This document shows positions 33,868 to 43,555 of a stretch of 64,000 nucleotides of DNA, one piece after another. The notes beneath the pieces were generated by a model that saw only the letters and a list, made by a program, of their open reading frames with translations, had not been told where the DNA came from and ran no database searches. Location of the stretch: contig NZ_SOHJ01000011.1 of assembly GCF_004403185.1 (NCBI RefSeq), positions 556,376 through 620,375 on the forward strand, read 5' to 3'. The stretch is from Cryobacterium suzukii. GTDB taxonomy: Bacteria > Actinomycetota > Actinomycetes > Actinomycetales > Microbacteriaceae. The position numbers were made by a program, and so were the translations under genes. Each line of letters starts with the position of its first letter. Within the stretch, counting starts at the first letter, position 1.

Positions 33868-35460
33868 GTGAGCCCCACCCGCGGCCAGAATCCCTCCTCC
33901 AGTCCCGCACCGGGTGCCTCGTCGTCTGAGCCGCACGGACATCACGACCACGCGAATCCGCCCGGGGAGACCCCCTTCGAACACATCGAAGACGCCCTGA
34001 GCGTGCACGAAGATGACGCGCTGCACAAGGGACTTAAATCTCGCCACGTGCAGATGATTGCGATCGGCGGCGCGATCGGCACCGGGCTGTTCCTCGGTGC
34101 TGGCGGACGCCTGGCCAGCGCAGGCCCCGCCCTGGTATTCGTCTACGCAGTCTGCGGTTTCTTCGCCTTTCTCATTCTTCGGGCGCTCGGTGAACTCGTA
34201 CTGCACCGTCCGAGTTCCGGCTCCTTCGTGTCGTACGCACGCGAATTCTTCGGCGAGAAGACGGCATTCGTGACCGGCTGGCTGTACTGGCTGAACTGGG
34301 CTATGACAGCCATCGTTGATGTGACAGCGGTTGCCCTGTATATGAACTTCTTCGCCACCTACTGGGCACCGTTCGGCTCGGTGCCGCAGTGGCTGTATGC
34401 CCTCGCGGCCCTCAGCCTGGTCATGTTCCTCAACCTGCTGTCGGTCAAGGTGTTCGGTGAGATGGAATTCTGGTTCGCTCTCATCAAGGTGCTCGCGATC
34501 GTGGCGTTCCTGATCGTCGGGACCTGGATGGTTATTTTCGGCACGCCGCTGGACGGCGCCACGGCCGGGTTTACGCTGATCGGCGAAAACGGGGGCTGGC
34601 TGCCCAACGGGCTGATCGCATCCGTATTGGTCGTACAGGGCGTCGTCTTTGCCTATGCCTCGATCGAGCTGGTCGGAACAACGGCGGGCGAGACGAAGAA
34701 CCCCGAGAAGGTGATGCCCAAGGCGATCAATACGGTCATCATTCGCATCGCGGTGTTCTACGTTGGCTCGATCCTGCTGCTCTCGCTGCTTTTGCCATAC
34801 ACGGCCTACAAGGCGGGCGAGAGCCCGTTCGTCACCTTCTTCGCCACGATCGGAGTCGCCGGCGTCGACGTGATCATGAACCTCGTCGTGCTCACGGCGG
34901 CGCTGTCCTCGCTCAATGCGGGCCTATATTCCACCGGCCGCATACTTCGGTCGATGTCACTCGCCGGTTCGGCGCCGCGCTTCGCGGGCAAGATCAGCCG
35001 CAACGGGGTGCCGTTCGGCGGCATCCTGTTGACCGGGGTCGTGACGCTGCTCGGCGTCGGACTCAACGCCATCGTGCCCGACGATGCCTTCGAGATTGTG
35101 CTCAACATGGCTGCGATCGGCATCGTGAGCGCCTGGGGCATGATCGTGCTGTGCCAGCTTCGACTGCAAGCCTGGGCCAAACGGGGCATTCTGGTGCGCC
35201 CGGTGTTCCGCATGCCTTGGGCGCCATACTCCGGCTACGTGACACTCGTCTTCCTGGTCGGGGTACTCGTATTGATGGCATTCGACTGGCCGGTCGGCAC
35301 GCTCACGATCAGCTCACTCGTGCTCATCATTCCGGGACTGATGATCGGCTGGTACGCCTGCCGCGGCCGCATTCTCGAGATTGCGGCGGCCCGCGAGGGC
35401 TTCACCGGCCACGTGCCGGTGGTCGCCAATCGTCCGTTATCCGATCGACCCCGCCCCTAG
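33868..35460 (+). CDS. Amino acid permease of the AAT family (AnsP/GabP-like)
   Basis: The 530-residue protein has 12 membrane helices and the AAT signature [40 protein letters not shown]. The segment [23 protein letters not shown] and [24 protein letters not shown] resemble the L-asparagine permeases AnsP. The start is a GTG at 33868. A hydrophilic, His-rich N-terminal extension (HGHHDH) of about 50 residues precedes helix 1. Its stop codon shares CTAG with the convergent MFS gene. Confidence 0.9.
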   Translation: MSPTRGQNPSSSPAPGASSSEPHGHHDHANPPGETPFEHIEDALSVHEDDALHKGLKSRHVQMIAIGGAIGTGLFLGAGGRLASAGPALVFVYAVCGFFAFLILRALGELVLHRPSSGSFVSYAREFFGEKTAFVTGWLYWLNWAMTAIVDVTAVALYMNFFATYWAPFGSVPQWLYALAALSLVMFLNLLSVKVFGEMEFWFALIKVLAIVAFLIVGTWMVIFGTPLDGATAGFTLIGENGGWLPNGLIASVLVVQGVVFAYASIELVGTTAGETKNPEKVMPKAINTVIIRIAVFYVGSILLLSLLLPYTAYKAGESPFVTFFATIGVAGVDVIMNLVVLTAALSSLNAGLYSTGRILRSMSLAGSAPRFAGKISRNGVPFGGILLTGVVTLLGVGLNAIVPDDAFEIVLNMAAIGIVSAWGMIVLCQLRLQAWAKRGILVRPVFRMPWAPYSGYVTLVFLVGVLVLMAFDWPVGTLTISSLVLIIPGLMIGWYACRGRILEIAAAREGFTGHVPVVANRPLSDRPRP

Positions 35461-36761
35461 CCGTTCGCTTTCTCTGAGCGTTGCGCCGCTCGATGGTCAG
35501 TCGCGGCGGCAGGCGTCATGCGGTCGGTGATGATCACGAGCAGGAGCGCCACGACCAGCACCCCGACGTAGACGATCGGCACCAGCTCGATTCCAACGTT
35601 GTCGATCAGCACCGCGCCGAGCAGTGCGCCACCGCCGATACCAGCGTTGAACGCGGTGGTGTAGAAGGCGCTTGCGGTGTCGCGGATCTGCGGCGATGCG
35701 GCGTGCAGCATCCGGGTTTGCAGCAGCGGGGGCAGCATACCGAAAGTCATGCCCCAGAGCACGAACGCGACGATCGCGACGGGCAGGGTCGCCGTGAACA
35801 TGGCGAGCAGGCTCACGCTGACGGCGCTCGCGGCGAGGCCCAGAACCAGGCCGAGGCTCGGTCGGGGTCCGAAAACCGTACCGACGAGCAGCAGTCCGAC
35901 AGCGCCGGCCACGCCGTAGACGAAGAGCAGCGGGGCCAGGAGCACGGGGTCGACGCCAAGCCCATCGAGCAGGAACGGCGTGATGTACGTGTAGAAACTG
36001 TAGTGGCCGATCATTGTGATGCCGGTGATGCTGCAGATCAGGGCCACCGCCGGCACTGTCGCGTCCCGAAGGTTTTTTGTCACCGGTTTGGTCGTGTCAG
36101 CGGATGCCGATGCGCCCGTCGAGTGCCGCGCCACCGGTGGCAAAAACTTCCAGACCAGCACCGCACCAACGAGCATCAGGGCGGCGAGCACGACGAAGGA
36201 GAGGCGCCAGCCGAGCAAATGCCCGCCCGCGGTGCCGAGCGGCACCCCGAAAACGAAGGCCAGCGTGCCGCCCGCAACCGTTATGGAAACCGCGCGACCG
36301 ATCTGCGCTTTCGGCACGAGGTGGGCAGCGTAGGCGCCGACAACCGACCAGAACAAGCCGTGCGCGACGCCGCCGAGCACTCGGGCGGCGACGACGAACT
36401 CGTAGGTCGGAGCGACGGCGGTGAGGATATTGCTCACCGCGAAGATGATGAGCACGACGATGATCAGGCCATGGCGCGGAAAGCGACGGGTCCAGATGGC
36501 GACCGGGGCGCTCGTGAGCACGACCGTGAAGGCGAACCACGAGACGAGAAGCCCGATTTGCGACTGGGCGACGCCCAGACTGCGGCTCATTTCGGGGAGC
36601 AGGCCCGTCGGCAGCATTTCGCTCGTGACCGAAAGAAATACGGCGGCGGACAGGGTGATCAGCCCGGCCCAGGGAAACCGCGGTTCGGTCGCGCGGGAGC
36701 GGGCGGAAGGCACGGCGGGGATCGACCCGGTGGGCAGAAAAATATTGGCTGTATTGGTCAT
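35457..36761 (-). CDS. MFS transporter, sugar-efflux/AraJ-like
   Basis: The 434-residue protein has 12 membrane helices. [44 protein letters not shown] is typical of the AraJ/SotB/YdhP drug and sugar efflux branch of the major facilitator superfamily. The substrate is unknown. Its stop codon shares four bases (CTAG) with the convergent permease gene, leaving no space for a conventional terminator between them. The gene is divergent from purU, about 200 bases away. Confidence 0.9.
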   Translation of the reverse strand: MTNTANIFLPTGSIPAVPSARSRATEPRFPWAGLITLSAAVFLSVTSEMLPTGLLPEMSRSLGVAQSQIGLLVSWFAFTVVLTSAPVAIWTRRFPRHGLIIVVLIIFAVSNILTAVAPTYEFVVAARVLGGVAHGLFWSVVGAYAAHLVPKAQIGRAVSITVAGGTLAFVFGVPLGTAGGHLLGWRLSFVVLAALMLVGAVLVWKFLPPVARHSTGASASADTTKPVTKNLRDATVPAVALICSITGITMIGHYSFYTYITPFLLDGLGVDPVLLAPLLFVYGVAGAVGLLLVGTVFGPRPSLGLVLGLAASAVSVSLLAMFTATLPVAIVAFVLWGMTFGMLPPLLQTRMLHAASPQIRDTASAFYTTAFNAGIGGGALLGAVLIDNVGIELVPIVYVGVLVVALLLVIITDRMTPAAATDHRAAQRSEKANG

Positions 36762-36957
36762 GTCTGCATTCGTGCTGAGAGTCGAAGCTGACCGGTGGGA
36801 CCATTCACACCGAGGTCAAAGCCACTCGACTGCGCGCCGACGTGCGCGCCCGGGGCCGGCTTGTTCAGTACGGCCAACAAGTAGTCTACCCAAACGCGGT
36901 GCGGCGGCAAGGTAGTCGGGCCACGGCATCCGCCAGGCCGCCCGGTATTCTGAGGCA

Positions 36958-37818
36958 ATGACTTCTTCCACCCCGCATCACTGGGTTATCACGCTGGTCT
37001 GTGCCGATCAGCCGGGCATCGTGCACGCAGTCAGCGGCGCGATCGTGCAGGCGCAGGGCAATATCTCAGAGAGCCAGCAGTTCTCCAGCGATGACACCGG
37101 GCGGTTCTTCATGCGCCTGCAGGTGCAGTCGCCGGCGACCCGACCCGAGCTCGAGGCGGCGCTCGCGCCCGTTATCGCACGCTATGCCATGGAGTCGATC
37201 ATCGATGTCGTCGGACGCCCCCTGCGCACGCTCGTGCTCGCCTCGTCGGCCGGCCATTGCGTGAACGACCTGCTGTTTCGGCAGCGCGGTGGCCAGCTGC
37301 CGGTCGAGATTCCGCTCGTGCTGAGCAATCACGGCACGCTGCGCGATCTGGTCGGGTTTTACGGGGTTCCCTTCGAGTCGTTGCCAATAACGGATGCCGC
37401 CAGCAAGGCCGCTTTCGAGGTGCGCGTTCTCGAGGCGGTCGACGAACTCGATATCGAACTCGTCGTACTCGCCCGCTACATGCAGATTCTGTCGCCGGAG
37501 CTGTGCGCGAGGCTCAACGGTCGGGCGATCAACATTCACCACTCGTTCCTACCGGGGTTCAAGGGTGCCAACCCGTACCGCCAGGCGCACGCACGGGGCG
37601 TGAAGCTCATTGGGGCGACGGCGCACTTCGTGACCGGCAACCTCGACGAGGGGCCGATCATCGAACAGAACGTGGTGCGGGTGGACCACTCGCGCACACC
37701 ATCCGAGCTCGTCTCGATCGGCCAAGACGAAGAGAGCCGCACGCTCACGCAGGCGGTGAAGTGGTTCGCAGAGAACCGGGTGCTGCTCGACGGGGCTCGC
37801 ACGATCATCTTCAAGTAG
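36958..37818 (+). CDS. purU: Formyltetrahydrofolate deformylase
   Basis: The 286-residue enzyme hydrolyses 10-formyl-THF to formate and THF and so balances the one-carbon pool and purine synthesis. It has an N-terminal ACT domain (WVITLVCADQPGIVHAVSGAI) and a C-terminal formyltransferase domain with the catalytic residues in LPLVLSNH, INIHHSFLPGFKGANPY and GATAHFVTGNLDEGPII (Asn, His and Asp). The ATG at 36958 follows GAGG. Its neighbours do not explain its regulation; glyA and folD lie about 13 kb away. Confidence 0.97.
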   Translation: MTSSTPHHWVITLVCADQPGIVHAVSGAIVQAQGNISESQQFSSDDTGRFFMRLQVQSPATRPELEAALAPVIARYAMESIIDVVGRPLRTLVLASSAGHCVNDLLFRQRGGQLPVEIPLVLSNHGTLRDLVGFYGVPFESLPITDAASKAAFEVRVLEAVDELDIELVVLARYMQILSPELCARLNGRAINIHHSFLPGFKGANPYRQAHARGVKLIGATAHFVTGNLDEGPIIEQNVVRVDHSRTPSELVSIGQDEESRTLTQAVKWFAENRVLLDGARTIIFK

Positions 37819-37863
37819 CAGCGCGCTTTCGCGGGCCCCCGAGCGCATCGCTAAGCTTGACGG

Positions 37864-38220
37864 GTGACAGATACGCGCGAACTGCCGAAAATTGGCCCCA
37901 ATGACATGCTCAGGTTCGTGCTCGAACTCTTCGCCTTCATCAGCCTCGGACTCTGGGGCTTCATCGCCTGGCCACTCCCCTGGCCCGGCATCCTGTTCGG
38001 CCTCGCCACCCCGGCTTTCGCGATTCTGGTCTGGGCCCTGTTCCGGTCCCCGCAGGCCGTGTTCCGCCTCGATCCGTTCGGTAAAGCACTCATCGAGATC
38101 GCGATATTCGGTTCGGCCGCGATCGCCTGGTGGGATCTCGGCTTCCCCATCATCACCATCATCTTCGGCGTCGTCGCCACGGTTAGCGGCGTCATTTCGG
38201 GTCGCAAAGAACTCCGCTGA
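37864..38220 (+). CDS. YrdB-like (DUF2568) membrane protein
   Basis: The 118-residue protein has four predicted membrane helices: MLRFVLELFAFISLGLWGFIAWPLPWPGILFGLATPAFAILVWALF, then an EIAIFGSAAIAWW helix. The LELFAFISLGLWG and F.SPKA-like FRSPQAVFRLDP segments are typical of the YrdB family, whose function is not known. The start is GTG at 37864, 45 bases after purU, so it may be co-transcribed. Confidence 0.85.
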   Translation: MTDTRELPKIGPNDMLRFVLELFAFISLGLWGFIAWPLPWPGILFGLATPAFAILVWALFRSPQAVFRLDPFGKALIEIAIFGSAAIAWWDLGFPIITIIFGVVATVSGVISGRKELR

Positions 38221-38238
38221 CCCGTCCGCTAAAGCGAC

Positions 38239-39492
38239 TCAGGCAGCAACGCGCCGTTCCGACGGCATCCGCAGCGCGTAGGCGGCGGCGAGGACCAGGA
38301 AGATCCCGCCGACCGCGAACCCGGCCGAGAACGAGAAGGTGTCGACGAGCAAACCCGCGACGAGCGGACCGACGATGGCACCGGCATCCGCACACATAGA
38401 GAACACCGATACGGGGCGGCCGCCGCGGGCTCCAGCGGCATCGCCCACGGCTGCGGCCGGTGCGGTGCCCATGAACGCGGCCGCGACTCCGTAGACGCAG
38501 AGCAGGGTGCCGAGAACCCAGATATTCGGTGAGAACGAGATGGCCACAATCGCGAGTCCGGCGACAGCGAACGCCCCGATGATGGCCGGTCTTCGCCCGA
38601 CAGTGTCGACAAAGCGGGCGGCCGGCGCGAGGGCGAGCGCCTGGGCCACGGCGGCGGCGGCGAGGGCAATGCCGGTCCACGAGCTCGTTCCGCCGAGAAC
38701 CACGACGACGAACAGGGGAATGAGGGTGGTGCGCACCCCGAGCGAGGTCCAGCCCTGGGCAAAGTTGGCAATGCAGGCCGCGCGAAAGCGCTCATCGCGC
38801 AACACCGTGCGAAAGGGTGTGCGATCGGCGGATGCGTCGGCTCCGGCCAGCGCGCCGCCTCGCCCGCCCGAGCGCAACATAAACAGCCCGACCAGGCCAG
38901 CCACGGTGAGGGTACCAGCGTAGAAGAAGAAGGGCGCGGTCAGGGAAATCGTGGCGAGCAGACTGCCGATCGCCGGGCCGGCCATGCCGCCGATAAGAAA
39001 TCCGCCCTGATAGAAACCGATCGCGCGGGCCCGCCGGCCCGGCTCGGCGGTGCGCAGCAGCAGCGTCATCGCCGACACCGAGAACATGGCTGAGCCGATA
39101 CCGCCCGCACCGCGCAGCAGCAGTAGTTGCAGATAGCTGTCTGCGGCGCCGACCAGCCCACTGGAGAGGGCGACGATTCCGATGCCGATTGCCAGCACGG
39201 TGCGCTCCCCCGCCCAGTCGATCAAGCGCCCGCAGACCGGACTGAACACAAAACGCATGAGCGCGAACGCCGAGACAACGGCCCCGACCTCGAGGTTGCC
39301 CACCCCGAAACTCTGCACATAAACCGGAAGCACCGGAACGACAACGCCGAACCCCACCATCACGAAGAAGGCGATGACGCCGAGCACGATCACATCGCGA
39401 TTCAAACGGGGCTTCGGGCTCGAGCCCGAGGCAGCCGACCCTGGTACAGCGGATGCCCTGGGCCGCCCCCGCATCCATCCCGACAATCGCAT
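38239..39492 (-). CDS. MFS transporter (multidrug-efflux-like)
   Basis: The 417-residue protein has 12 membrane helices: NRDVIVLGVIAFFVMVGFGVVVPVLPVYVQSFGVGNLEVGAVVSAFALMRFVFSPVCGRLIDWAGERTV, with the MFS motif A region GRLIDWAGERTVL. It is a drug:H+ antiporter-type member with unknown substrate. The frame starts at 39492; an internal ATG (about residue 7) is an alternative. It converges on the YrdB-like gene, 18 bases away, and follows the palindromic repeat copy 3. Confidence 0.9.
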   Translation of the reverse strand: MRLSGWMRGRPRASAVPGSAASGSSPKPRLNRDVIVLGVIAFFVMVGFGVVVPVLPVYVQSFGVGNLEVGAVVSAFALMRFVFSPVCGRLIDWAGERTVLAIGIGIVALSSGLVGAADSYLQLLLLRGAGGIGSAMFSVSAMTLLLRTAEPGRRARAIGFYQGGFLIGGMAGPAIGSLLATISLTAPFFFYAGTLTVAGLVGLFMLRSGGRGGALAGADASADRTPFRTVLRDERFRAACIANFAQGWTSLGVRTTLIPLFVVVVLGGTSSWTGIALAAAAVAQALALAPAARFVDTVGRRPAIIGAFAVAGLAIVAISFSPNIWVLGTLLCVYGVAAAFMGTAPAAAVGDAAGARGGRPVSVFSMCADAGAIVGPLVAGLLVDTFSFSAGFAVGGIFLVLAAAYALRMPSERRVAA

Positions 39493-39536
39493 CCGTCCAG
39501 CCTAAGCTGCCGCGCGCGGGCCCACCTTATGAACAC

Positions 39537-39585
39537 GGGCCCAGTTTCTAAACTGGGCCCGTGGACGGGGCCCAGGCCCCGTCCA
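39537..39585. repeat. GGGCCC palindromes, copy 3 of 3
   Basis: A 24-bp palindrome (39537-39560, GGGCCCAGTTT...AAACTGGGCCC) with one central mismatch is followed directly by a second near-palindrome (39561-39585, GTGGACGGGGCCC...GGCCCCGTCC). The layout is the same as at 10530-10579, and even the upstream flank CGGGCCCACCTTATG is shared. It lies between the protease stop and the MFS start. Confidence 0.9.
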
Positions 39586-39624
39586 GAGAGAGACAGGGCC
39601 TGGGTTGCGGGCGAGCGCGCGCGG

Positions 39625-42600
39625 CTACCGCGCGATCAGCAGGGAACGCGCCGGGCTCGTCGCTGCGGCGACCGCGTCGTTGCCGGCGTAGTGCCCGACC
39701 ACCTTGTACAGGCCACGACTGAGCTTCGGCAGCGTGACGCGGCCGTGCCCGTTCGCGTCGAGCGCCACGGTGAACCGGCGCTGGTCGACTGTTACTGTCG
39801 CCGTGTCGCCGACCTCACCCTTGCTGGTGACCGTGACGGACACGGTGACCCGGCTGGAGAAGAAGACGGCCCGGTGGTTGATACTCACCGCGATCTTCGC
39901 GGCATACTTCACAACGACCCCGGCCGACGTCGCCGTGGCACTCGGCCCGCCCGATACCGTGGCGGTCACCACCACGGTCAATGTGGTTCCGGCGAGCGCG
40001 GTGGTCGATGTGAAGCTCGCCGAGGTTGCACCGGCAATGTCGACGCCATCGCTCTGCCACTGGTAGCCAAAGGCGAGGCCCTCGGTGTTCCACTGGCCGG
40101 GATCAGCAGTCAACACCGACCCGATCTCTGCCGTACCCGACACGCTGGGCGCCACCGTGTTCACCGGGGCGTCCGTTTCACCGCCTTCGCTGGCCGCTAC
40201 GGTGAGGATCGTCGACGCGGCGCTGTCGCCATAGTCGACCACACCGAGGTACGGCGTGTTCGGTACCAGTCCGGCCCAGCTCAGCGTGTACGTGATCGGA
40301 ACGCCCTGCGGTCCTTGGATCGCCGGAGGGGTTGCTGTGAACCCATGGCTGGGCTCTCCCGACGAGACCGAGAAGGTGTTCACATCGAACGCGGTGGAAC
40401 CGGAAAACACGTCCACGATAACCTGGTAAAAACCGGCCTCGGGGGCGTCCAGGTCAACGTGCTCGTCAGCGGAACCGGTAGCCGACTGCCAGCCAGCCAC
40501 GGGTTCGCCACCGGCGCCGTCGAGCAGCAGCACGAACAGGTCGAGGTCGGTTGAATCATCGACGGCGTTCAGATCGAACCGGGCCAGCCGACCTTCCTGA
40601 ATTTCCACCTCGTAGGTGAACTGATCGCCGGTCGTGCCCGCATCGGTGTGCGGGGCGAAGGGGTCGTCGGCGTTGTTCTGATGCATTCCGTTGGCCAGCC
40701 CGCTGAGGTTCAGCGCCACCGGCTCTGACCCGCCCGGGTCCACGGTGACGTCTACCGAACCTTCCCGGCCGGCTCCAGCCACCTCGGGCGGGGCGACAAC
40801 GGTAACCGGACGAACGGCGATCGGGCTGTGCACCACGTCGAAGAAGTCGCCAGGGTCACCCGAACCACGATTGCCGAAGCCCCAGTCCAGCGAGCCGGTC
40901 GCGTACACGTCGAGCGGGGCATCCGTTCGAGTGAACGTCACCGTGTAACGCTGCTTCTCGCCGACCGCAGCGAACGTCATCTCGGCCGGCGAAACGACAG
41001 CGTTGATGCCGGGAATCTCGATCGGGATGGCCGTGTAGGTACCCACTCGTACGGCGGTCACCGTGCGGGTGATCGTCTCCGTTGCGGTCAGCTCTCCGAT
41101 CTGAATCGACGGCAGGTTCAGGTTGCTCGCGTCGATCGGCTCCACACCGGCATCGAACCCGATCCCCTGCAGGTAGGCCAGCCAGTCGGCCGGTCCGCTC
41201 TGGTAGACCAGTCCCGGAGAGTCGAAGGACGAGGGATTGACCTGCCCGGCACCCTGCGCGAACGGGTCGGTCACCCGGTCACCGTTGGCGTCAACCGTGT
41301 CCTTCGCGGTCGTCATCATGACCGATTTAATCTCGGACGGGGTCGCGAGCGGCCGAAAGCCCAGAATGAGCGCGGCGAGACCGGCGATGTGCGGGCTGGC
41401 CATGGAGGTGCCCGACAGAAACTGGAACGTCGGCTCGGCCCCGGCCGCATTGGGTCCGTCGGCCAGGATGCTGACACCGGGTGCGGCGATATCGGGCTTG
41501 AGCAGGTCACCGCCGTCGGCGGTCACCGGTCCACGAGAGGAGAACCCGGCCACCTGGGGCACCGGGGTCTGCGTGGCGGTGGTGTTTTCGGGCGCGAACG
41601 TGACCGTCGCGCCATCCGTCGCCGCGTATGCGAAGACCGGGTCGAAGGCGTTTGCGTCCAGGTGGATGCTCGGCACCGAGTGATCGTCGGTGGCGACGTC
41701 GGCCGGCGTGCGGTTGACCAGCAGCATGCCGCTGCCGCCGGCCCGCAACACCTCGGCCGACTTTGCCACTCGGTCGTAAACGCCGCGTTGGCAGAAGACG
41801 ATCCCGCCGGCCACCTTGGCCGGGTCGAGGGAATCCGGCGCACAGAGCAGTGCGTCGGCCGCGTCGAAGCCGTCCACCGATACGAGGTCGGCCCGCACCA
41901 GGTCGCCGGAGAGCGGGGTGGCTCCGGGAGTGCGGTCAACGGTGATCGAGGCGCCCGCGTATTGCGAGCCGTCCCCGAGGGTGGCGGTGGCCTCGTACGA
42001 GGGGATCGTGCTCGCGGCGACCGTGGTGATCCACGGTGATGCGTGGTCGAGGGTGGACGCCGTGGGTCCGGCATTACCTGCGGAAGCGGCCACGAAGATG
42101 CCAGCTGCTGCCGCGCCGAGGAAGGCCTGGTCGGTGGGTGAGAACGTAGTCTGGGCCGGACCGCCACCGAGCGAATAGTTGATGACATCCACGCCGTCGG
42201 AGATGGCCTGGTCGATGGCACGCAGAATATCGGTGTCCGCGCACCCGTCATCGGTCGTGACCGAGTTGTCGGGGCCCGACCAGCACACCTTGTAGGCGGC
42301 GATCTTGGCGGCCGGGGCCACGCCCGAAATAACGCCGAAGTCGACGCCGTTCAGATTCGCGGCAACGTCGACGTTTCCGCCGGCGGTGCTCGCGGTGTGC
42401 GAACCGTGGCCGTCACCATCGCGCGGGGATACGTATTCACCCGTTGACGCGTCGCCGATCTGGTCGGCGCCGAATCCGTCGAGAAAGTAACGCGCGCCAA
42501 TCACCTTGGTGCTGCAGGCATCCGCTGTGAACTGTTCACCGGTCTGGCAGGTGCCGGTGAAGGTGGTCCCGTCGGCTTTATTCATGGTGATCGTGTCACC

Positions 42601-43323
42601 GTCGAGCCACGGCTCATCACCCGGCGTCGTGCCGAGCGATGATCCGGCGAAGGAGGGGTTTTCCGGGGCGATACCGGTGTCGAGCACGCCGATCACCACG
42701 CCCTTGCCAGCCTCACTGGATCCGCCCAGCTTGGACCACAGTCCGGTCGGCCCGCTCAGCCGCAAAAAGTCGGTCGACGACTCGGCGGTCACGTGACGGA
42801 GAGCGTCGGGGACGACCGACACCACGTTCTTCTTGATAGCGAGGGCTGCCGCCTGCTTGCCGGTCAACTCCGCGGCGAATCCGTTCACCGCGAGCGCGTA
42901 GGAATACGCCACGGTGGCGTCAACGGATGCTGCCACCTCATTCTGCAGGCGGGTGAGATAGTCCTTGTAGGTCTCGGCCGAGCGGCTTTGCGCGTCGAGC
43001 TTAGCTCCGGCGCCCGGCATGGTGGCCGAGAAGCCGTTGACACCGCCCTGATACAAGGCGACAGCCTCGTCGCTGAGGGTCACGATGTAACGTCCGGCGG
43101 TGAAGTCCATGCGTTGTCCGCCAGGAGAGGCGATGCTGCCATAGAGGCCGGTCGCAGCCGGGGCAGCGCCAGCGGGAACGGTGCCACCGACGAGTACTGA
43201 AGCGCCCACCAGGGCGACGGTGACGGTGGCCGCGATTGTGGCGCGGCGACGCGTACGGAATGTCGACGCCGGGTTCAGCGCTGAATCCGGCGCAGGCATC
43301 GTGCGCCTGAAGAAAGAACTCAC
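39625..43323 (-). CDS. Secreted subtilisin-like serine protease (S8 family), first of a tandem pair
   Basis: The 1,232-residue preproprotein has a signal peptide (RRRATIAATVTVALVGASVLV, about residues 25-50), an I9-type propeptide, and a subtilase domain with Asp215 (VIGVLDTG), His306 (DGDGHGSHTA), oxyanion Asn417 and Ser640 (SGTSMASPH). A PA domain is inserted between His and Ser. The C-terminal part has an fn3-like region, a peptidase-associated beta domain and two Ig-like domains (APVNTVAPSVSGTAEIGSVL; a closing YKVVGHYAGN). The GTG start is chosen by similarity to the second protease. It would degrade extracellular protein. Confidence 0.92.
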   Translation of the reverse strand: MSSFFRRTMPAPDSALNPASTFRTRRRATIAATVTVALVGASVLVGGTVPAGAAPAATGLYGSIASPGGQRMDFTAGRYIVTLSDEAVALYQGGVNGFSATMPGAGAKLDAQSRSAETYKDYLTRLQNEVAASVDATVAYSYALAVNGFAAELTGKQAAALAIKKNVVSVVPDALRHVTAESSTDFLRLSGPTGLWSKLGGSSEAGKGVVIGVLDTGIAPENPSFAGSSLGTTPGDEPWLDGDTITMNKADGTTFTGTCQTGEQFTADACSTKVIGARYFLDGFGADQIGDASTGEYVSPRDGDGHGSHTASTAGGNVDVAANLNGVDFGVISGVAPAAKIAAYKVCWSGPDNSVTTDDGCADTDILRAIDQAISDGVDVINYSLGGGPAQTTFSPTDQAFLGAAAAGIFVAASAGNAGPTASTLDHASPWITTVAASTIPSYEATATLGDGSQYAGASITVDRTPGATPLSGDLVRADLVSVDGFDAADALLCAPDSLDPAKVAGGIVFCQRGVYDRVAKSAEVLRAGGSGMLLVNRTPADVATDDHSVPSIHLDANAFDPVFAYAATDGATVTFAPENTTATQTPVPQVAGFSSRGPVTADGGDLLKPDIAAPGVSILADGPNAAGAEPTFQFLSGTSMASPHIAGLAALILGFRPLATPSEIKSVMMTTAKDTVDANGDRVTDPFAQGAGQVNPSSFDSPGLVYQSGPADWLAYLQGIGFDAGVEPIDASNLNLPSIQIGELTATETITRTVTAVRVGTYTAIPIEIPGINAVVSPAEMTFAAVGEKQRYTVTFTRTDAPLDVYATGSLDWGFGNRGSGDPGDFFDVVHSPIAVRPVTVVAPPEVAGAGREGSVDVTVDPGGSEPVALNLSGLANGMHQNNADDPFAPHTDAGTTGDQFTYEVEIQEGRLARFDLNAVDDSTDLDLFVLLLDGAGGEPVAGWQSATGSADEHVDLDAPEAGFYQVIVDVFSGSTAFDVNTFSVSSGEPSHGFTATPPAIQGPQGVPITYTLSWAGLVPNTPYLGVVDYGDSAASTILTVAASEGGETDAPVNTVAPSVSGTAEIGSVLTADPGQWNTEGLAFGYQWQSDGVDIAGATSASFTSTTALAGTTLTVVVTATVSGGPSATATSAGVVVKYAAKIAVSINHRAVFFSSRVTVSVTVTSKGEVGDTATVTVDQRRFTVALDANGHGRVTLPKLSRGLYKVVGHYAGNDAVAAATSPARSLLIAR

Positions 43324-43494
43324 GTTGGTGTCCAATCTAATAAGGGTGCGAGGTGGTCTCGTTCCACGGCGGAAACGGTTCGCTGCTCCGATGCGCGGGA
43401 CAGTTCGCTGGTGACCGTAGCGCGCTGACCGCCCCGCGGATAGGGGTATTCCACAGGTACGTCTGGCAGCGATCCGCGCCGGCGTGCACGCAGA

Positions 43495-43538
43495 CGCGCG
43501 CCGCAGCATCCGCTTCAAAACGGATGCTGCGGCGCGCG
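43495..43538 (-). terminator. 18-bp perfect terminator hairpin between the two proteases
   Basis: CGCGCGCCGCAGCATCCG (43495-43512) pairs exactly with CGGATGCTGCGGCGCGCG (43521-43538) across CTTCAAAA. It lies 17 bases beyond the stop of the second protease. The stem contains the CGGATGC heptamer and its complement. A T-run is lacking. Confidence 0.85.
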
Positions 43539-43555
43539 CCTGGCGCTCGGCCCGG

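Noticed and set aside
39127..42039. Long open frames on the plus strand opposite the MFS gene and first protease
   Set aside because: Their translations are Arg/Gly/Val/His-rich without domains, and the minus-strand protease has all catalytic residues.
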